64,000 nucleotides of DNA from Hybos culiciformis (GCA_964007475.1 OZ023273.1:88452841-88516840); one strand, 5' to 3'. Positions 22,701 through 34,729 are shown, counted from the stretch's first letter. Notes: a model not told the origin generated them from the letters alone. Made by a program: numbers and translations.

Positions 22701-24260
22701 GGGAATGGAATAGTCTGTTTGGGTTTAAGCCATTTTCATAGCAATGTCACCAAGGATTCTGCTGTGGCCATACTGTTTCGTTAGCCAGTCAGTTTCCACT
22801 TTCTTGGAGTCTGACTGCACTACATTAAGCTAAATATTTGACATAAATGTCAAGAAGCAGAAGATTCAAAAATACATTGAGTGCATCTGTAGGCGCTGAT
22901 CTGAGCGCCCCTGTGATGCTCACAGATGCACTGCGCTGAAGTCTGCCTAGTTTCGTTTGGACATACGCCCTATCCAGCGATCCATACGTAAGAATAGGAC
23001 GCCCCAGACCAGCGATCCATACGTAAGAATAGGACGTACTACTGTTGAGTACATCCACACGACAATGTTGGGTTTTAGACCCCACTTTTTCCCGATCATA
23101 CGCTTGCAAGAGTGAAAGGCCACACATGCCTTTTTAACCCTCTCTTCTATGCTAAATTTCCAGTTGAGTTTAGGATCTAGTACCATTCCCAAGTACTTGA
23201 CCCTAGTGGCTAAATTTAGTGTTTTACCTTCCAGCTTGGGTAAGGTAAAACAAGGTATTTTAGTTCTGGTTGTGAACAACATCAGCTCTGTTTTGCTAGG
23301 ATTTACGTTCAGGCCACACCCTTTGGCCCACCTCGTAACTATTCCAAGAGCCCGTTCCATTAATTCACTGATTGTGGGTAGCAACTTCCCAGAGATAAGA
23401 ATCTCTAGGTCGACCGCGTACGCAACTGCTAGTATGCCCTCCTCCTGGAGTTTGACTAGCACTACATTCATCACCAGTAACCACAGTAGCGGTGACAACA
23501 CTCCTCCCTGAGGTGTGCCTCTCCCCACTATTCTGATTACATGGCAGCTGCAAAAATCTGCATGAACTTCCCTTGTTCTAAGCATATTACCGATCCAGTA
23601 ATTGAGTGCTCCTACATTAGCTTGATTTAGTGACTCTTGGATCGACTTAACACTAACATTATTAAAGGCCCCTTCTATGTCCAGAAACGCGGCCATCGCA
23701 TATTCCTTGTACTGAATTGACTCCTCCATTTTACGGACCACTTCATGTAGTGCCGTTTCCGTGGATTTGCCCTTGCAGTACGCATGCTGGGAGGGACAAA
23801 GTGGATTACCTTCCAACTTTTTCCTGATATCGTACTCGATAATCCTTTCCAAGGTTATAAGTACGAACGACGATAGACTGATTGGCCTATAGTCCTTAGC
23901 CACTTCATGACCTCGCTTTCCCGCTTTAGGTATAAAAACAACCCTTACCTTCCTCCACAACTGTGGAATGTAACCGAGAGTAAGGCTGCCTCTAAAAAGA
24001 AGAACAAGCCAAGGAATGACTGTTTCTTTTACTTCTTGCAGCGTTTTCGGTATAATACCATCCATGCCTGCAGATTTATAAGGAGAGAAACCTTCTATTG
24101 CCCAGGCAACTTTTTCTCTTGTTATGAGTCTTTGAACCCGTTCCAACAGATCTGTTTCATTCTGTTGGATGCCAGTCAAGCCACCTTCGTCAGTGCTTTC
24201 TTCGCACTTAGGAAAGTGGGTATCGATTAGTAGGTTAAGTGTTTCTTCCGATGTCTTAAG
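22701..24260 (-). pseudogene. LINE reverse transcriptase, active site altered
   Basis: Non-LTR RT on the minus strand, used for target-primed reverse transcription. Clear blocks in order: KSAGMDGIIPKTLQ, KDYRPISLSS, the CPSQHAYCKGKSTETAL region, FLDIEGAFNNV, GRGTPQGGVLSPLLW, and the catalytic box, here YAVD instead of YADD (about 23409-23420). Thumb-like motifs TELMLF and YLGMVLD follow. A 35-bp tandem duplication (22975-23009 / 23010-23036) shifts the frame after VRPILTYGSLVW. The altered Asp and the duplication make it non-functional. Clade: R1/LOA-like by motif style, not proven. Confidence 0.9.
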
Positions 24261-25137
24261 GAAGGATGGACTAGAGTGTTCCTTTGATAAAATTCTGCTC
24301 AGTCTTGCAGATTCACTAACGTTATGTATTGATTCGCAATAGTCAGTCCAACTTTTCTTTTTGGCTCGCTTGATTGCGTTTTTATATTCCCTAAGCCTAA
24401 CCTTATAGAGTTCCCATGATCCCTGCTGCTGGCAGATATTATAGGAGTCTCTGGAAGCTTTTCTTAAGATTGCTAGATCATTGCATCATTTCTTAAGATT
24501 GCTAGAGATTTCTTGCTACGCTTTATTGGACAAGATACTTTAAAAGCCATATCTATGGATTTCGAAAACTTCTCTGTTTTTCTTTCCAGCTCTTGCTCTG
24601 ACTCAATTCTAGGATCTGAGTCGTTTATATTTTTCAGTTTTTTGTGCAGGACCTTTTTAAATCTATTCCAATCCGTTCTCTGCGGATTTCGCTAAGGTTT
24701 TGGAATTTCTGTTCCGAAGTTGATATCGAAGAGTATCCAACTGTGGTCCGAAAAGTACATTTTGTCAGATACTCGCCAATTATCTACCTTAAAAGATTCG
24801 GTACTGCTCTTACAAGTTATATATATAACACCTTCCTAGCCAGGAAATCTGTCCAAGCTGGGGAATTTAAAAATAGGGGTACTTCTCCTGTTACATACTA
24901 CTAGGCTATGTTCAAGAATAAAGTAAAAAAGTGACTCACCTCTCTCATTTATTTCGGAGCTGCACCACAGGGTGTGCCGGGTATTCGCATCACCACCTAT
25001 CAGCAGTCTCTCTCCACATGCTTCAACCACCGCCATGAGTTCTGGTTGACTATTAGAACTTTTAGACAGAGGTACACCGTCAATTCCCACATCAATCATT
25101 ATCTCTTTCCGCGAATGTTTAGGATTTTCTAAAAATT
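24261..25137 (-). pseudogene. LINE endonuclease (C-terminal part) and linker
   Basis: The minus strand carries the C-terminal half of an apurinic-like endonuclease: LLIGGDANTRHTLWCSSE...NERGESLFYFI near 24925-25020, then SDHSWILFDI near 24740-24760, then a linker toward RT. The N-terminal half is missing, so this LINE is 5'-truncated, the usual outcome of incomplete reverse transcription. A local duplication of TTTCTTAAGATTGCTAGA lies at about 24463-24510. The junction with CACTA sequence falls between about 25095 and 25137. Confidence 0.83.
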
Positions 25138-25630
25138 TAAGTACATTTTTTTCAGCCCAATATGAGTATAAGTCCCTTCATTCATTTCTACTATGTCGTG
25201 GCACTCAGGCGAAACTTTATTTTAGGTTCTTATGTTATTTGGTAGTTGCGTATGGTATTTACTTAAAATTTTCAACAGGGCATTTCCACAATTCCGTGTA
25301 ATGTTATATTCAACGCACCAATTCCCTATATCTCGACAAATATCAAATTCATCATCATTTGTATCTTCATCAGCATCTTCATCACCATCATTATCGTTTT
25401 CTTCAGCATAATTATCATCATTATCAATTTCTTCAGCATAATTATCATCATCATCATTCTCCATCAGCAACATTATCACCATCATCTTCAGAATTATTAT
25501 GAATATCTTCATCGCGATCATTTTCTTCATCAGCAATATCTTCATCAAGATTTCTATAAAATGTGTTGTGACAATTTGGAGACAATGTTTTTATTTCTCT
25601 ACGAATTTCGTAGTATTTTCTTTTATTCAT
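25137..25630 (-). pseudogene. CACTA/EnSpm-like transposase, N-terminal fragment (copy A)
   Basis: The minus strand starts MNKRKYYEIRREIKTLSPN at 25630, changes frame in a very acidic Asp/Glu/Asn repeat (about 25390-25470), and goes on to NWCVEYNITRNCGNALLKIL. Past a stop near 25230 homology continues to GTYTHIGLKKMYLNF. The same order, an acidic stretch, then IKWIIQHNISTNSVNGLLNIL, then GQYCHLGIEKA, occurs in copy B at 34730-36720. The LINE interrupts the gene just after this point. Confidence 0.75.
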
Positions 25631-26192
25631 TCATTTTTTTTCCCAACCTATCAATTACATTTTTATTAATTACATAAATTATTTTAATTGTTGAACGACG
25701 ATGAATAATTGAAGTTCGAAGCAAACGGAGGCAAATAATTTGTAAAAACAAATAATTAAAAACATTTTTCTGAGAAAATGATACTATTTTTCATTTTCTA
25801 ACAACATTAATATACCTCATACTGTATTTTATAACTCTTTTAAAAATAATTCACAAACATGTCACCAAAAAGATGCGTCAGATCATTTCTCTAAAAAGTT
25901 AGAGAATCATGATAACAAAGTATACCTGATTTAAAGCTAGTTACATTATTTAAGTAGGTATGAAGCAAGGACGAATCCTTCATATATTGAACGTATTGAG
26001 TGCTTCCGTAGAAATAATTTTAATATTTAACAAAAAAGAATAGGTTAAAATTTAAATAATGGATTCAGAATGAGCATTCAATAGGACCTATATATTTTTT
26101 TTATTTACAATACATCTTTCTATACGCTTTCTAATATTAAGAATGCAAAAATTTAATTCATTATTATGATCACAAAAATGTCCCATTCAAAG
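25631..26192. other. AT-rich sequence, nothing recognised
   Basis: No supported gene or repeat beyond homopolymer runs. Confidence 0.4.
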
Positions 26193-26247
26193 AGAATTTC
26201 AGTATTGATTTTATTGATCAGATGTCGCTTTTCAATACTGAAATTCT
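26193..26247. repeat. Perfect 16-bp inverted repeat
   Basis: AGAATTTCAGTATTGA and TCAATACTGAAATTCT flank a loop of about 23 nt. Function unknown; it could be the end pair of a tiny MITE. Confidence 0.75.
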
Positions 26248-26440
26248 GTACTAATGGAAAAATTTTTGAAATCATTATTTTTGGTATGGAAATTTTATTA
26301 ACGGGTACATTTCATAGCAGGCGTTAAACTAAATTTCAATGTAGCGATTTTTAATGGGCATGTGGTCGGTATGTTGTATTTAGTACTACATATAGAATTT
26401 AGATCGCTAAATGGAATATTATATGCGTCAATACACATGC

Positions 26441-26546
26441 AATCATTTAGATGCATCAGCGTGAATAATGAAATCATTTAGATGCATCTGCGTGAATAAT
26501 GAAATCATTTAGATGCATCAGCGTAAATAATGAAATCATTTAGATG
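26441..26546. repeat. 31-bp tandem repeat, about 3.5 copies
   Basis: The unit AATCATTTAGATGCATCAGC plus GTGAATAATGA recurs at 26441, 26472, 26503 and 26534 with single-base changes. Confidence 0.9.
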
Positions 26547-26689
26547 TTCTCACAATATTTCACAATACAGACAAATACCAACAAAAAATTTAAAAAAAAA
26601 TGTGTATATCAACTTTTGTTTTTTTTTTTTCATTGTAAATGTATAGACTGCAACTACCTTACCAGAGTTGTGAATATTCAAATACTTTG

Positions 26690-26958
26690 GTACTGAATAC
26701 TAGTACTGAATACAAAGTAATTGTATTTGAAAAGTACTGAATTCTTTTTTCGAAAAGTAATTGGATTTGAAAAAGTACTGAATACAAAGTAATTGTATTT
26801 GAAAAGTACTGAATACTTTTTTCCAAAAGTAATTGGATTTGATAAAGTACTGAATAAAAAGTAATTGTATTTGAAAAGTACTGAATACTTTTTTCTGAAA
26901 GTAATTGGATTTGAAAAAGTACTGAATAAAAAGTAATTGTATTTGAAAAGTACTGAAA
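26690..26958. repeat. Left subterminal tandem repeats of hAT
   Basis: About four copies of a ~72-bp unit built from two related halves, GTACTGAATA..AAGTAATTGTATTTGAAAA and GTACTGAATACTTTTTTC..AAGTAATTGG. The mirrored array is at 32346-32600. Likely transposase-binding sites, judged from hAT subterminal repeats in general. They generate long spurious antisense frames. Confidence 0.9.
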
Positions 26959-28520
26959 TATACATACATAAACGAGTTTTTAAATTACGAGAGAAGGTGT
27001 TAAGTATTTCAAAATATGGGTTTTTTTCATTTAAAAATAAACATTTTTTTAAAAAATTCTTATAAAGATTAAAACATTTAAATGTATAACACACACCAAT
27101 CTGATGATATAACAATGGTGTTTATAGTACACCCTTTATTTTATTTTAATTTTTACTACAGGTATAAATTTAATATTTTTATTAAAATGTAATATAATGT
27201 ATATATTATTTATATTATATATACATATATTTAGAAATAGTAAAAAAATGTTCACATTGTAAAGGATAGGGTAACCAAAAAGCACATTTATATTTATTAA
27301 TCTTTTTCCTCTTAGTTTGCATCCTCACTTTTTCTAAATTTAATAATTTTATTCATTTGATAATTGTACCTACTATTCTATAATCACATGGAAGATAATG
27401 TTTATTTTATCTATTTTTTTTTTACCGAATTTACCTGCAGCGATAAGGAAAAATAATTATACATAATAATACTTGTAAGTAAGTGATAGTTGTATAACTC
27501 GTAAGACGCGTCCGTCAGTAAAAGTTTGAAAATGTAGACTTTGGAAAATATTTTTTTCATTATAATTTTCTAGACAATATTTTCTTATAATGGGATATAA
27601 CAAACAAGAGACATAGTTCATTTGGTGAACGAAAAACTAAATTCACAAAGAAAAATAATGAAAGTCAACTGGCAACTAAATCATCAAATTTATCAAACTT
27701 GTAATTAATTTAAGTTTTTTCTATAAGATTTTTCCAGGCTTGTATTCTTTCTTTTTTGCAGAAGCATTTCATGCATTAATTTATTTTAAGCTTTCCAAAA
27801 ATTAATTTTTAAAAAAATGAATAAATTATGAAGTTATTTAATTCTCTTCTCAAAATTATTTTATCGTTTTCCTTTAGATGAAATTGGTAGCCCTATTTTT
27901 ATTTTTTTTAATTTTTTGTATTGTTTAGTATAATAAGAGAATTATTATCAAATTAATTTATTAAATTATTTCGAAGTGATGTTTTGAATTGTTTAGTAAT
28001 ATCAGTGTAAATTATTAAATTAATTCATTAAATAATTACAAAGTGAATTTCAACTAATTTCAAAAATTATTCTAATTTCAAAAATAATTAAAAAATTTTA
28101 AGTAATTCAAAAACTAAAATTTTTTTTTTTTTTAATTCCAAAAATATAATCTGGGAGAATAATTTTTAAAAAGGTAAGTTTGAATTGAAGAAACGAAAAG
28201 TTAAACCACCAGATATGTATGTGTGTTCAAAATTTATATAAGCAATATGTCAAATACTTTTAAACCAGGCTTATGAGTACATACATTATGTTTTACCTAC
28301 AATTAAGATTTTTGTTGGTTCGATTCCGTTTTTCATAGTAAATAGAATCTTGAAAAACTTATTTGTTAATAAATATAATTTCTACTTAGTAAGTGAATAA
28401 TTTTAAAAATTAAAAAAAATCGCAGAATTCTAGTTTTTGGCATATTCCTATAATGTAATTTTTCAATACTTATGTTATTGTATTTTTATAATGTTTTGTT
28501 ATCACATTCGTATAGGAAAA

Positions 28521-31500
28521 ATGTCCAATTATTTTTCTTCCGATGGCGATGATTCTATTGCAGATCCAGATTTTCAACTTTTAAAATCTGGAGTAAAAAG
28601 AAAATTGTGTGAAGAATCCTCTTCAGAATCCTGCAATTCTACTAAAAAATCGAAGTTTGAAAACCTACGGAAAAGAAAGTCTACAGATTTGTTGGATAAA
28701 AATCAACCTTCTTCATCTAAAAAATTTAAAAACTCAGCTTATATAATGGAATTGGAAGCCAAAAGACCGCTATTTTCTAAAAATCTGTTTAAAATTTTAT
28801 CGTTTGTAAGTAAAAATGCTATGAATGGACATGTACATATTGTGTTTCAAAATTAATTTAATATTTTCTTAGGACGAAAAAAAGGATTCGTTGTCTACTG
28901 TTTGCCAAATATGTAAGTCTGTCATCAAAGGATCAACCAAAGTAACATCGAACTTTGTTAAACATTTGAAAAAAAAACATCCCGCGGATTTTTTAAATTA
29001 TTCTGGCAGTAAAATGAGATCAAATATTCCGAACAAAAACGTAACTAGTCAACAACAATTTGATTTTAATGTTATGAATTTCATTATAGATAACATGCTA
29101 CCAACATCCATAGTAGAAAAAAACTCGTTCAGGAATATGTTTCTATTTAATAACCCTAAGCTCAACATAATGAGTAGACTGACCATGGTTAAACTCATTG
29201 ATTCTGCTCAAAATAAATTAATCGATAATATTAAAACATGTTTGTCAAAAATTAATTACGTTTGCACCACCGCAGATATTTGGTCTGCAACAAAAAGAAG
29301 TTTTTTTGGGTACACATGCCATTGGATAGACGAAAATTTTAAGCGTCATTCGGCTACCTTGTCATGCGTTCGATTTGCAGGCAGTCATACGTATGACAAG
29401 ATCAATGAAATGATGTATGATGCGAATTCTTTGTTTGAATTAGATGCCCGAAAAATTGTTGCTACCGTCACAGACAATGGAAGCAATTTTGTGAAAGCAT
29501 TTAAAGAATTTGGGGCGACTTCTGTGACAAATTTCGAAAAAGATGATTATTCCGATGACACCGTTTGTTCTGATGATGATGAAGATAGTTTCCTAAAATA
29601 TTTACCAAAACATCTTAGATGTGCTAGCCATACATTAAATTTACTAGCCTCAACGGATTTAATTAAAATTGTTAAAATGGATTCAAAACAATATGATGTG
29701 CACAAAAAGGTATTATATAATTATAACTAGTTTATAAAATCGAAAAATATATCATTTATAAATTAAAAGACAAATTTAAAAATTATATTAAATTATAGTA
29801 TTCGATTGTTTTCATTTCATTAATTTTTCCTAAAACATAAAGGCATAATAAATGAATTTGAAATACTGAATTTCAAATTTCTAATGTATTTTGCAGTTGT
29901 AAATTTCAAATAAACGTACCAGAGCGTTTAATTCAATTATCATTACTGTCAAATTTCACATTCTTTTATGGTGAAGCCCTATAGTTCTAAATGTGGGACT
30001 TTCTTTAATAATTTTTAATTACTTTTTGTTTTACTTTAAAATGCTTAAAAATAATTGAATACTATAAAAAGTAGTTTACAAAATGAATAATTTTGAAGCT
30101 AATTTACACGAAGAAAGTTTACTGTCAGCAATAATATTTCTGCCACTAATTCGAATAAGCTGGTATATTTTGTATGAAAAGTTCTTAATGGTATATTTTG
30201 TATGAAAGACACAACTATTTCATAAATACTGCCATAATGTTGCTATAATGTTTTGGATAAACTATAAAAAATACTCGAAGTAATATGAGATTATGATAAA
30301 AAAAAACAAAATTTTCCAATAGGAAAATTTTGATTTTTGGTATCATATTTTTTTTTTTTTTTTTTAAAAATCTGTGTTTTAGATTTATACCGTAGTTATA
30401 AAGAAAATTATATTTATAGAAAAAAAGTCAAAACTGAAACCCAAATGAAAGAAGACTGAAAGATAATTAGTTACGACTGACTCGCTTGTAAATTTCACAT
30501 TTCATTTAATGGTTTTAATTTTGTTTAATTATTTCATTTTTGAACAGAACAAAAATAAAAATCTAGGAGACACCTTAAAATCTTGGGTAGGTATCTATTT
30601 TTCAAATTGAAAATTATTTATTCGAAATTTTCAATTATTAAAAATTAAATTATTATTTTTTTAAAATATTATAAGTCAAAAATATTGATTCATTTTTATA
30701 AATGTCAAAGTTATTTGACTATAAAACATTTCATCTGCCTCTATCTAAAAATTAACTATCCCACTTTTTACGGCAGTAAATATTTCTACTCCACTAAATT
30801 TTCTTCGTGTAAATTAGCCTTTAGAAAAGAAAACCGATCTTTATTAAATAAGTTCTTAAAAATTACCTAAAAAATTATATTACCCCAAATTATGTTTGAA
30901 GAACAAATTTCAATTTGATAAAATATTTTTCATTTACTGATTAAACTTTAATAATAAGAACATAAAATATAATAAGAATTTAAAATTTTTTAAAAATATT
31001 TTTAAAAATATTTTTAGTCATTTGCAAAGTGTAATAATATATGGAATAAAGCAAACCGCCCGAAATTATCAGAAATTATTTCAAGCGTCTTGGGTTCGTC
31101 TGTTAGTTATCCGGTGATAACTAGATGGAACTCTCTTTATGACTCAACAAAGAAATTAATGTCCAAAAAAGATCAGTTGTTTGATCTCTGTAATAAACTT
31201 TCAGTACCAAAGTTTACTGAATCAGAGTTAGAATATTTGGAGGAATATTTGCTTCTCATGGGGCCAGTCGCAGAAACAATTGATTTCATACAGGGTGAAA
31301 ATAATATGTTTTATGGTTTTCTATTGCCCTCGCTAATAACATTGTTTAATAAAATCCAAAAATTAATTACAACTAACAAACTTATCAAAATGAAAAATAT
31401 AGCTGAAAAAATCAAAGAACAATTATTAAATCGTTTTGAAACAATTTTCAATGACTCTGACATATCAAATACTGCCATTATTGCAGCAATAACATGTCCA

Positions 31501-32074
31501 ATGATAAAAACGAAATGGTTCAATATTTACAAAACTTTAATTAAACCTGATATAACGTTGGACGGTATATTAGAAAAAGTTGTAGTAGCGATGAATGAGT
31601 GTGACGTCGTTCCTGGAAATGTGTCACAAATTAAACTCCCCAAAGAAAATGATAGTAACGATTCATTTTTTGACTTCAGTGAAAAAGGTATTTTAATTTA
31701 TAATTTTTATTTTATTTGCACACATATGCCCTATTTTTTTTGATAAAAATGCAATTTCTATATAATTATAAAAGTTTGAATACATTTCAGATTGTCGTTA
31801 CAACTCCATTGATAATGAAACACCACATCAAAAGGAGTTAAATATCTTTTTGCAAGATATGGATGCTTCTTTTGATTCATTAAAGAAGTATCCAACTGTG
31901 AGGGAAATTTTTTTTAAATCGAATACAGCCTTACCATCATCTGCTCCAGTCGAAAGACTTTTTTCTTTCGCTGGAATGATAAATACGCCAAAAAGGAACA
32001 ATCTCTCTGACAAAAATTTTTCAGATTTAGTTCTTTTAAAATCAAATTTCGAAATTCTTAAAAAACTAATTTAA
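28521..32074 (+). CDS. hAT transposase with BED zinc finger, four exons
   Basis: Cut-and-paste transposase, predicted nuclear. Exons: 28521-28805, 28873-29709, 31018-31687, 31791-32074. Introns have GT-AG ends (GTAAGT..CTTAG, GTATTA..TTTTAG, GTATTT..TTTCAG). Phases agree, giving about 691 residues without a stop. The N-terminus is Ser/Lys-rich and acidic with an NLS-like basic stretch. The BED finger is CQICK...HLKKKHP. The first catalytic Asp lies in TTADIWSA, the second in TVTDNGSNF, then the CASHTLNLL motif, RWNSLYD, and the C-terminal APVERLFSFAG block with the third residue Glu. I chose ATG 28521 (AAAAATGTCC). An upstream in-frame extension lacks support. A small optional exon at 30548-30586 was not used. 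All key residues are present, so it may be active. Confidence 0.87.
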
Positions 32075-32345
32075 AAAATATAATTTTAATTTGAATATAA
32101 CAATGTTTTATTTTATTTAAACAGTGGATCAATTAATCATTTAAATATTTTTATATTATTAGTACTGTTAAACGCTTATAGAAAAATAAATTATTTTATT
32201 TTACTGATTTTTATTTTAAATATTGTTTTCCTTGACATCATAAGATTTTAAAATTATAAAAGAATGAAAAACTTACCAAAAGATATTAAAAATACAGAAT
32301 ACATTGTAAATTACTATAACTATAAGAATTAAGTGCAGCATATTT

Positions 32346-32600
32346 AAGTACTTTTCAAATACAATTACTTTTTATTCAGTACTTTTTCAAATCCAATTAC
32401 TTTCAGAAAAAAGTATTCAGTACTTTTCAAATACAATTACTTTTTATTCAGTACTTTTTCAAATCCAATTACTTTTAGAAAAAAGTATTCAGTACTTTTC
32501 AAATACAATTACTTTGTATTCAGTACTTTATCAAATCCAATTACTTTTTTAAAAAAGAATTCAGTACTTTTCAAATACAATTACTTTGTATTTGGTACTG
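32346..32600. repeat. Right subterminal tandem repeats of hAT
   Basis: Inverted counterpart of 26690-26958. Units of AGTACTTTTCAAATACAATTA and AGTACTTT..CAAATCCAATTA alternate about four times. Confidence 0.9.
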
Positions 32601-32783
32601 GGAATTATTTGAAATGTTACAACTCTGCAAATAAGTAACTTGCTAAATCAGAAACTATTTGAAGTTAAGAAAAATGCAATTATTGTATTCATATAAATAA
32701 TAATAAAAATATAATTTGGGAATCTAAAATTAGAACAGTAATAAGAACAGTTCTCAACAAATTTTCATCACAAAATCAATTAC

Positions 32784-34449
32784 CTTCGTGAATATATGGA
32801 GTGCTCTTTTTTTTAACAATTGCTGGAGCTGAAAAAGAAAATTAATTAATTTTTTTAAACTAGTAAAATCTAAATGTAAAGTAGTAAACTGTAACAAAAT
32901 CGTTTTAAAACTAAATTCGCATATTCAAGATTTTTTCAATTGCTATATATTTAAAATAAGATAAGGCCTCGCATGATAAGGGTCAATGTACTTGTTCTCA
33001 TACCGTTAATGAAGCTCGTGAGTCTGGGTGTTGCTTTTATCATTTTTTTTTCTATTTCTTGAGTTAATAGTTGAGGAGCTCTTCGTTTTAGATTGTGGCA
33101 TTGAATATATATTTCTGAAAATATAAAAAAAAATACAATTTTTGATTAATTATTTATAAAAAGAAAAGGATTGAAAGCAAATTAATTAAATTTTTAAATT
33201 GATTAAAAATACTTTCTTTTGAAATTAACACTATACTATATTTATATTATATAAGAAAAATATTGATTTTAGAACTTTGTTTAGATCTGGGAATTACTTG
33301 CTGCAATTACTTAGGTTTAGTTGGGGAAATTTACTTGCTTTGTGTGTTTACATCTAACATTTTTGCTTTTACATTTGAACCAGGAAGTACTTGTAACAAG
33401 TATCGGCAAATAATTACTTACTAATTTTTTTTATCATTGTCTTAACATTGCCAAGAAAACACATCTGACATTGGCACTAAAGAATGTTTTTTTAGGAAGT
33501 GGCTACAGTTACGGTAAACGTAACTTTTTTTTTTTAACTTATTTTTTTTTTAAGTTACGGCAACCGTAACTATTAGCTAATGCTTAAAGTTTCGGCAATT
33601 TTTTTTTTTTTTTGTCGAAATAAAAAAAAAAATTTAATTAAATTTTTATTTTCTTTTTTTTTCTTTTTCTTCTTTTTCTTCTTTTTTTTTGTCTTAACCC
33701 TTTCTTCGGGATTCGAACCTCGTTCTTTAGCATTTCATTCTACCACTCTACCTAAACGTGTACAAAATAGAAAATATAAATTAGGTGTACATGTGAAAGA
33801 CAAGTAAAAACCTTACATACAAAAAATGCAAGAATAGTAAAACCTTACATCGTTATACAAAAATACAAAAATAGTTTTAAAAGCGCGAAGCGCCAAAGCA
33901 AAATAAAAAAGCATAACAACTTTTTATTTAAAAAAAAAGTCATAATGCTCAAAAAAAACTTTGCCGTAACCACTAAAAAAAAAAAAGTTACCTTCACCGT
34001 AACTTTAGACAATTTTCTACAGGATTACGGTTGCCGTAACTCTTAAAAAAAAAAAAGAGTTACGTTTGCCGTAACTTTAGTCAATTTTCAACAGGATTAC
34101 GGTAACTCTCAAAAAAAAAAAAAAGAGAGACGTTTGCCGTAACTGTAGTCTCTCCCTTTTTTTTATTAATAAAATAAAACATACAGTTTAGAAATTTTTC
34201 TAATTACCGTATAAAAAAAATTGTTAATTTTAAATGTAAATAATTTTTGTAGGTACTTGTCAGCGAGTAATTTAATTGATTGTAGTCGTAAATGCAAATA
34301 AATTCATTGGAGCAAATGATATCGCAAATAAAATCTATTTATAATACTCGAAAATTTACTTACTAGCCCGATTTATGTACTTGTCAGATCTAAGCAAACC
34401 TTAAGAGCAGTACAAGTATTACCAAATTATAATTACCTTCATCACCCAT
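32784..34449 (-). CDS. Possible small multi-exon gene (unidentified)
   Basis: Three phase-compatible minus-strand segments with GT-AG borders: ATG exon 34437-34449, exon 33004-33114 and exon 32784-32828. The middle one reads YIQCHNLKRRAPQLLTQEI then KKMIKATPRLTSFIN, which has normal protein composition in very AT-rich surroundings. All junctions are phase 1. I find no terminal exon before the hAT end at 32627. The long intron holds the 33503-34148 element. It could be a second CACTA gene, a host gene remnant or chance. No family recognised. Confidence 0.3.
33503..34148. mobile_element. Foldback/MITE-like element with GTTACGG..CCGTAAC palindromes
   Basis: The ends CTACAGTTACGGTAAACGT and (inverted) CTACAGTTACGGCAAACGT match at 18 of 19 positions. 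The right third repeats the pattern GGATTACGG..CCGTAACTTTAG.CAATTTTC two to three times, with A runs between GTTAC palindromes. No target duplication seen. It contains a tRNA-like segment. Confidence 0.65.
33710..33770 (-). repeat. tRNA-like segment with A and B boxes
   Basis: On the minus strand TTAGGTAGAGTGG (A box) and GGTTCGAATCC (perfect B-box consensus) are spaced as in a tRNA. The acceptor stem is not formed, so it is probably a tRNA-derived SINE or pseudogene. Confidence 0.55.
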
Positions 34450-34729
34450 GCCGAATAATAAAAAATTAAAAAAGTGTTAAGTTAAAAAAAATTATAAATG
34501 TTAATAATTTATATTAAAAAATTAATTTTAATTCTAATTCAATGAATAGGCAGAAGCTCTAAAAAAAATAAAGATGACAAAATATGATGAAAAATGTCAG
34601 GCAAAAATAAATTAAATGAAGAAATATAACGAAATATAATTGTAACTTTTAAGAAATTAAAACAAGAAATTAAAATAAAATACATATTTATCAAGAAAAA
34701 AATACTAAAAATGTTTAAAGAATTTGTTA
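34450..34729. other. AT-rich spacer
   Basis: No feature supported. Confidence 0.4.

Larger units (their letters stand above)
26663..32627 (+). mobile_element. hAT element, probably autonomous
   Basis: The ends CAGAGTTGTGAATATTCAAA and (inverted) CAGAGTTGTAACATTTCAAA give an imperfect terminal repeat. Both ends lead into matching arrays of subterminal repeats. The four-exon transposase between them is open. The flanking 8 bases (TACCTTAC and CAAATAAG) do not match, so the target duplication has decayed or one end has changed. The element is 5965 bp. Confidence 0.82.

Noticed and set aside
23149..24230. Plus-strand frames of 107-120 codons
   Set aside because: Antisense shadows of the LINE reverse transcriptase.
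26678..27115. Long minus-strand frames (145 and 89 codons) of repeated Phe/Tyr/Ser units
   Set aside because: They are translations of the hAT subterminal repeat array; the repeat structure explains the open frame.
30548..30586. Possible extra 39-base exon in hAT intron 2 (acceptor GAACAG, donor GTAGGT)
   Set aside because: Phase fits, but joining 29709 directly to 31018 gives the more family-like sequence; kept only as an alternative splice.
33580..33807. Poly-Phe plus-strand frame
   Set aside because: Produced by T runs and the antisense of a tRNA-like segment.
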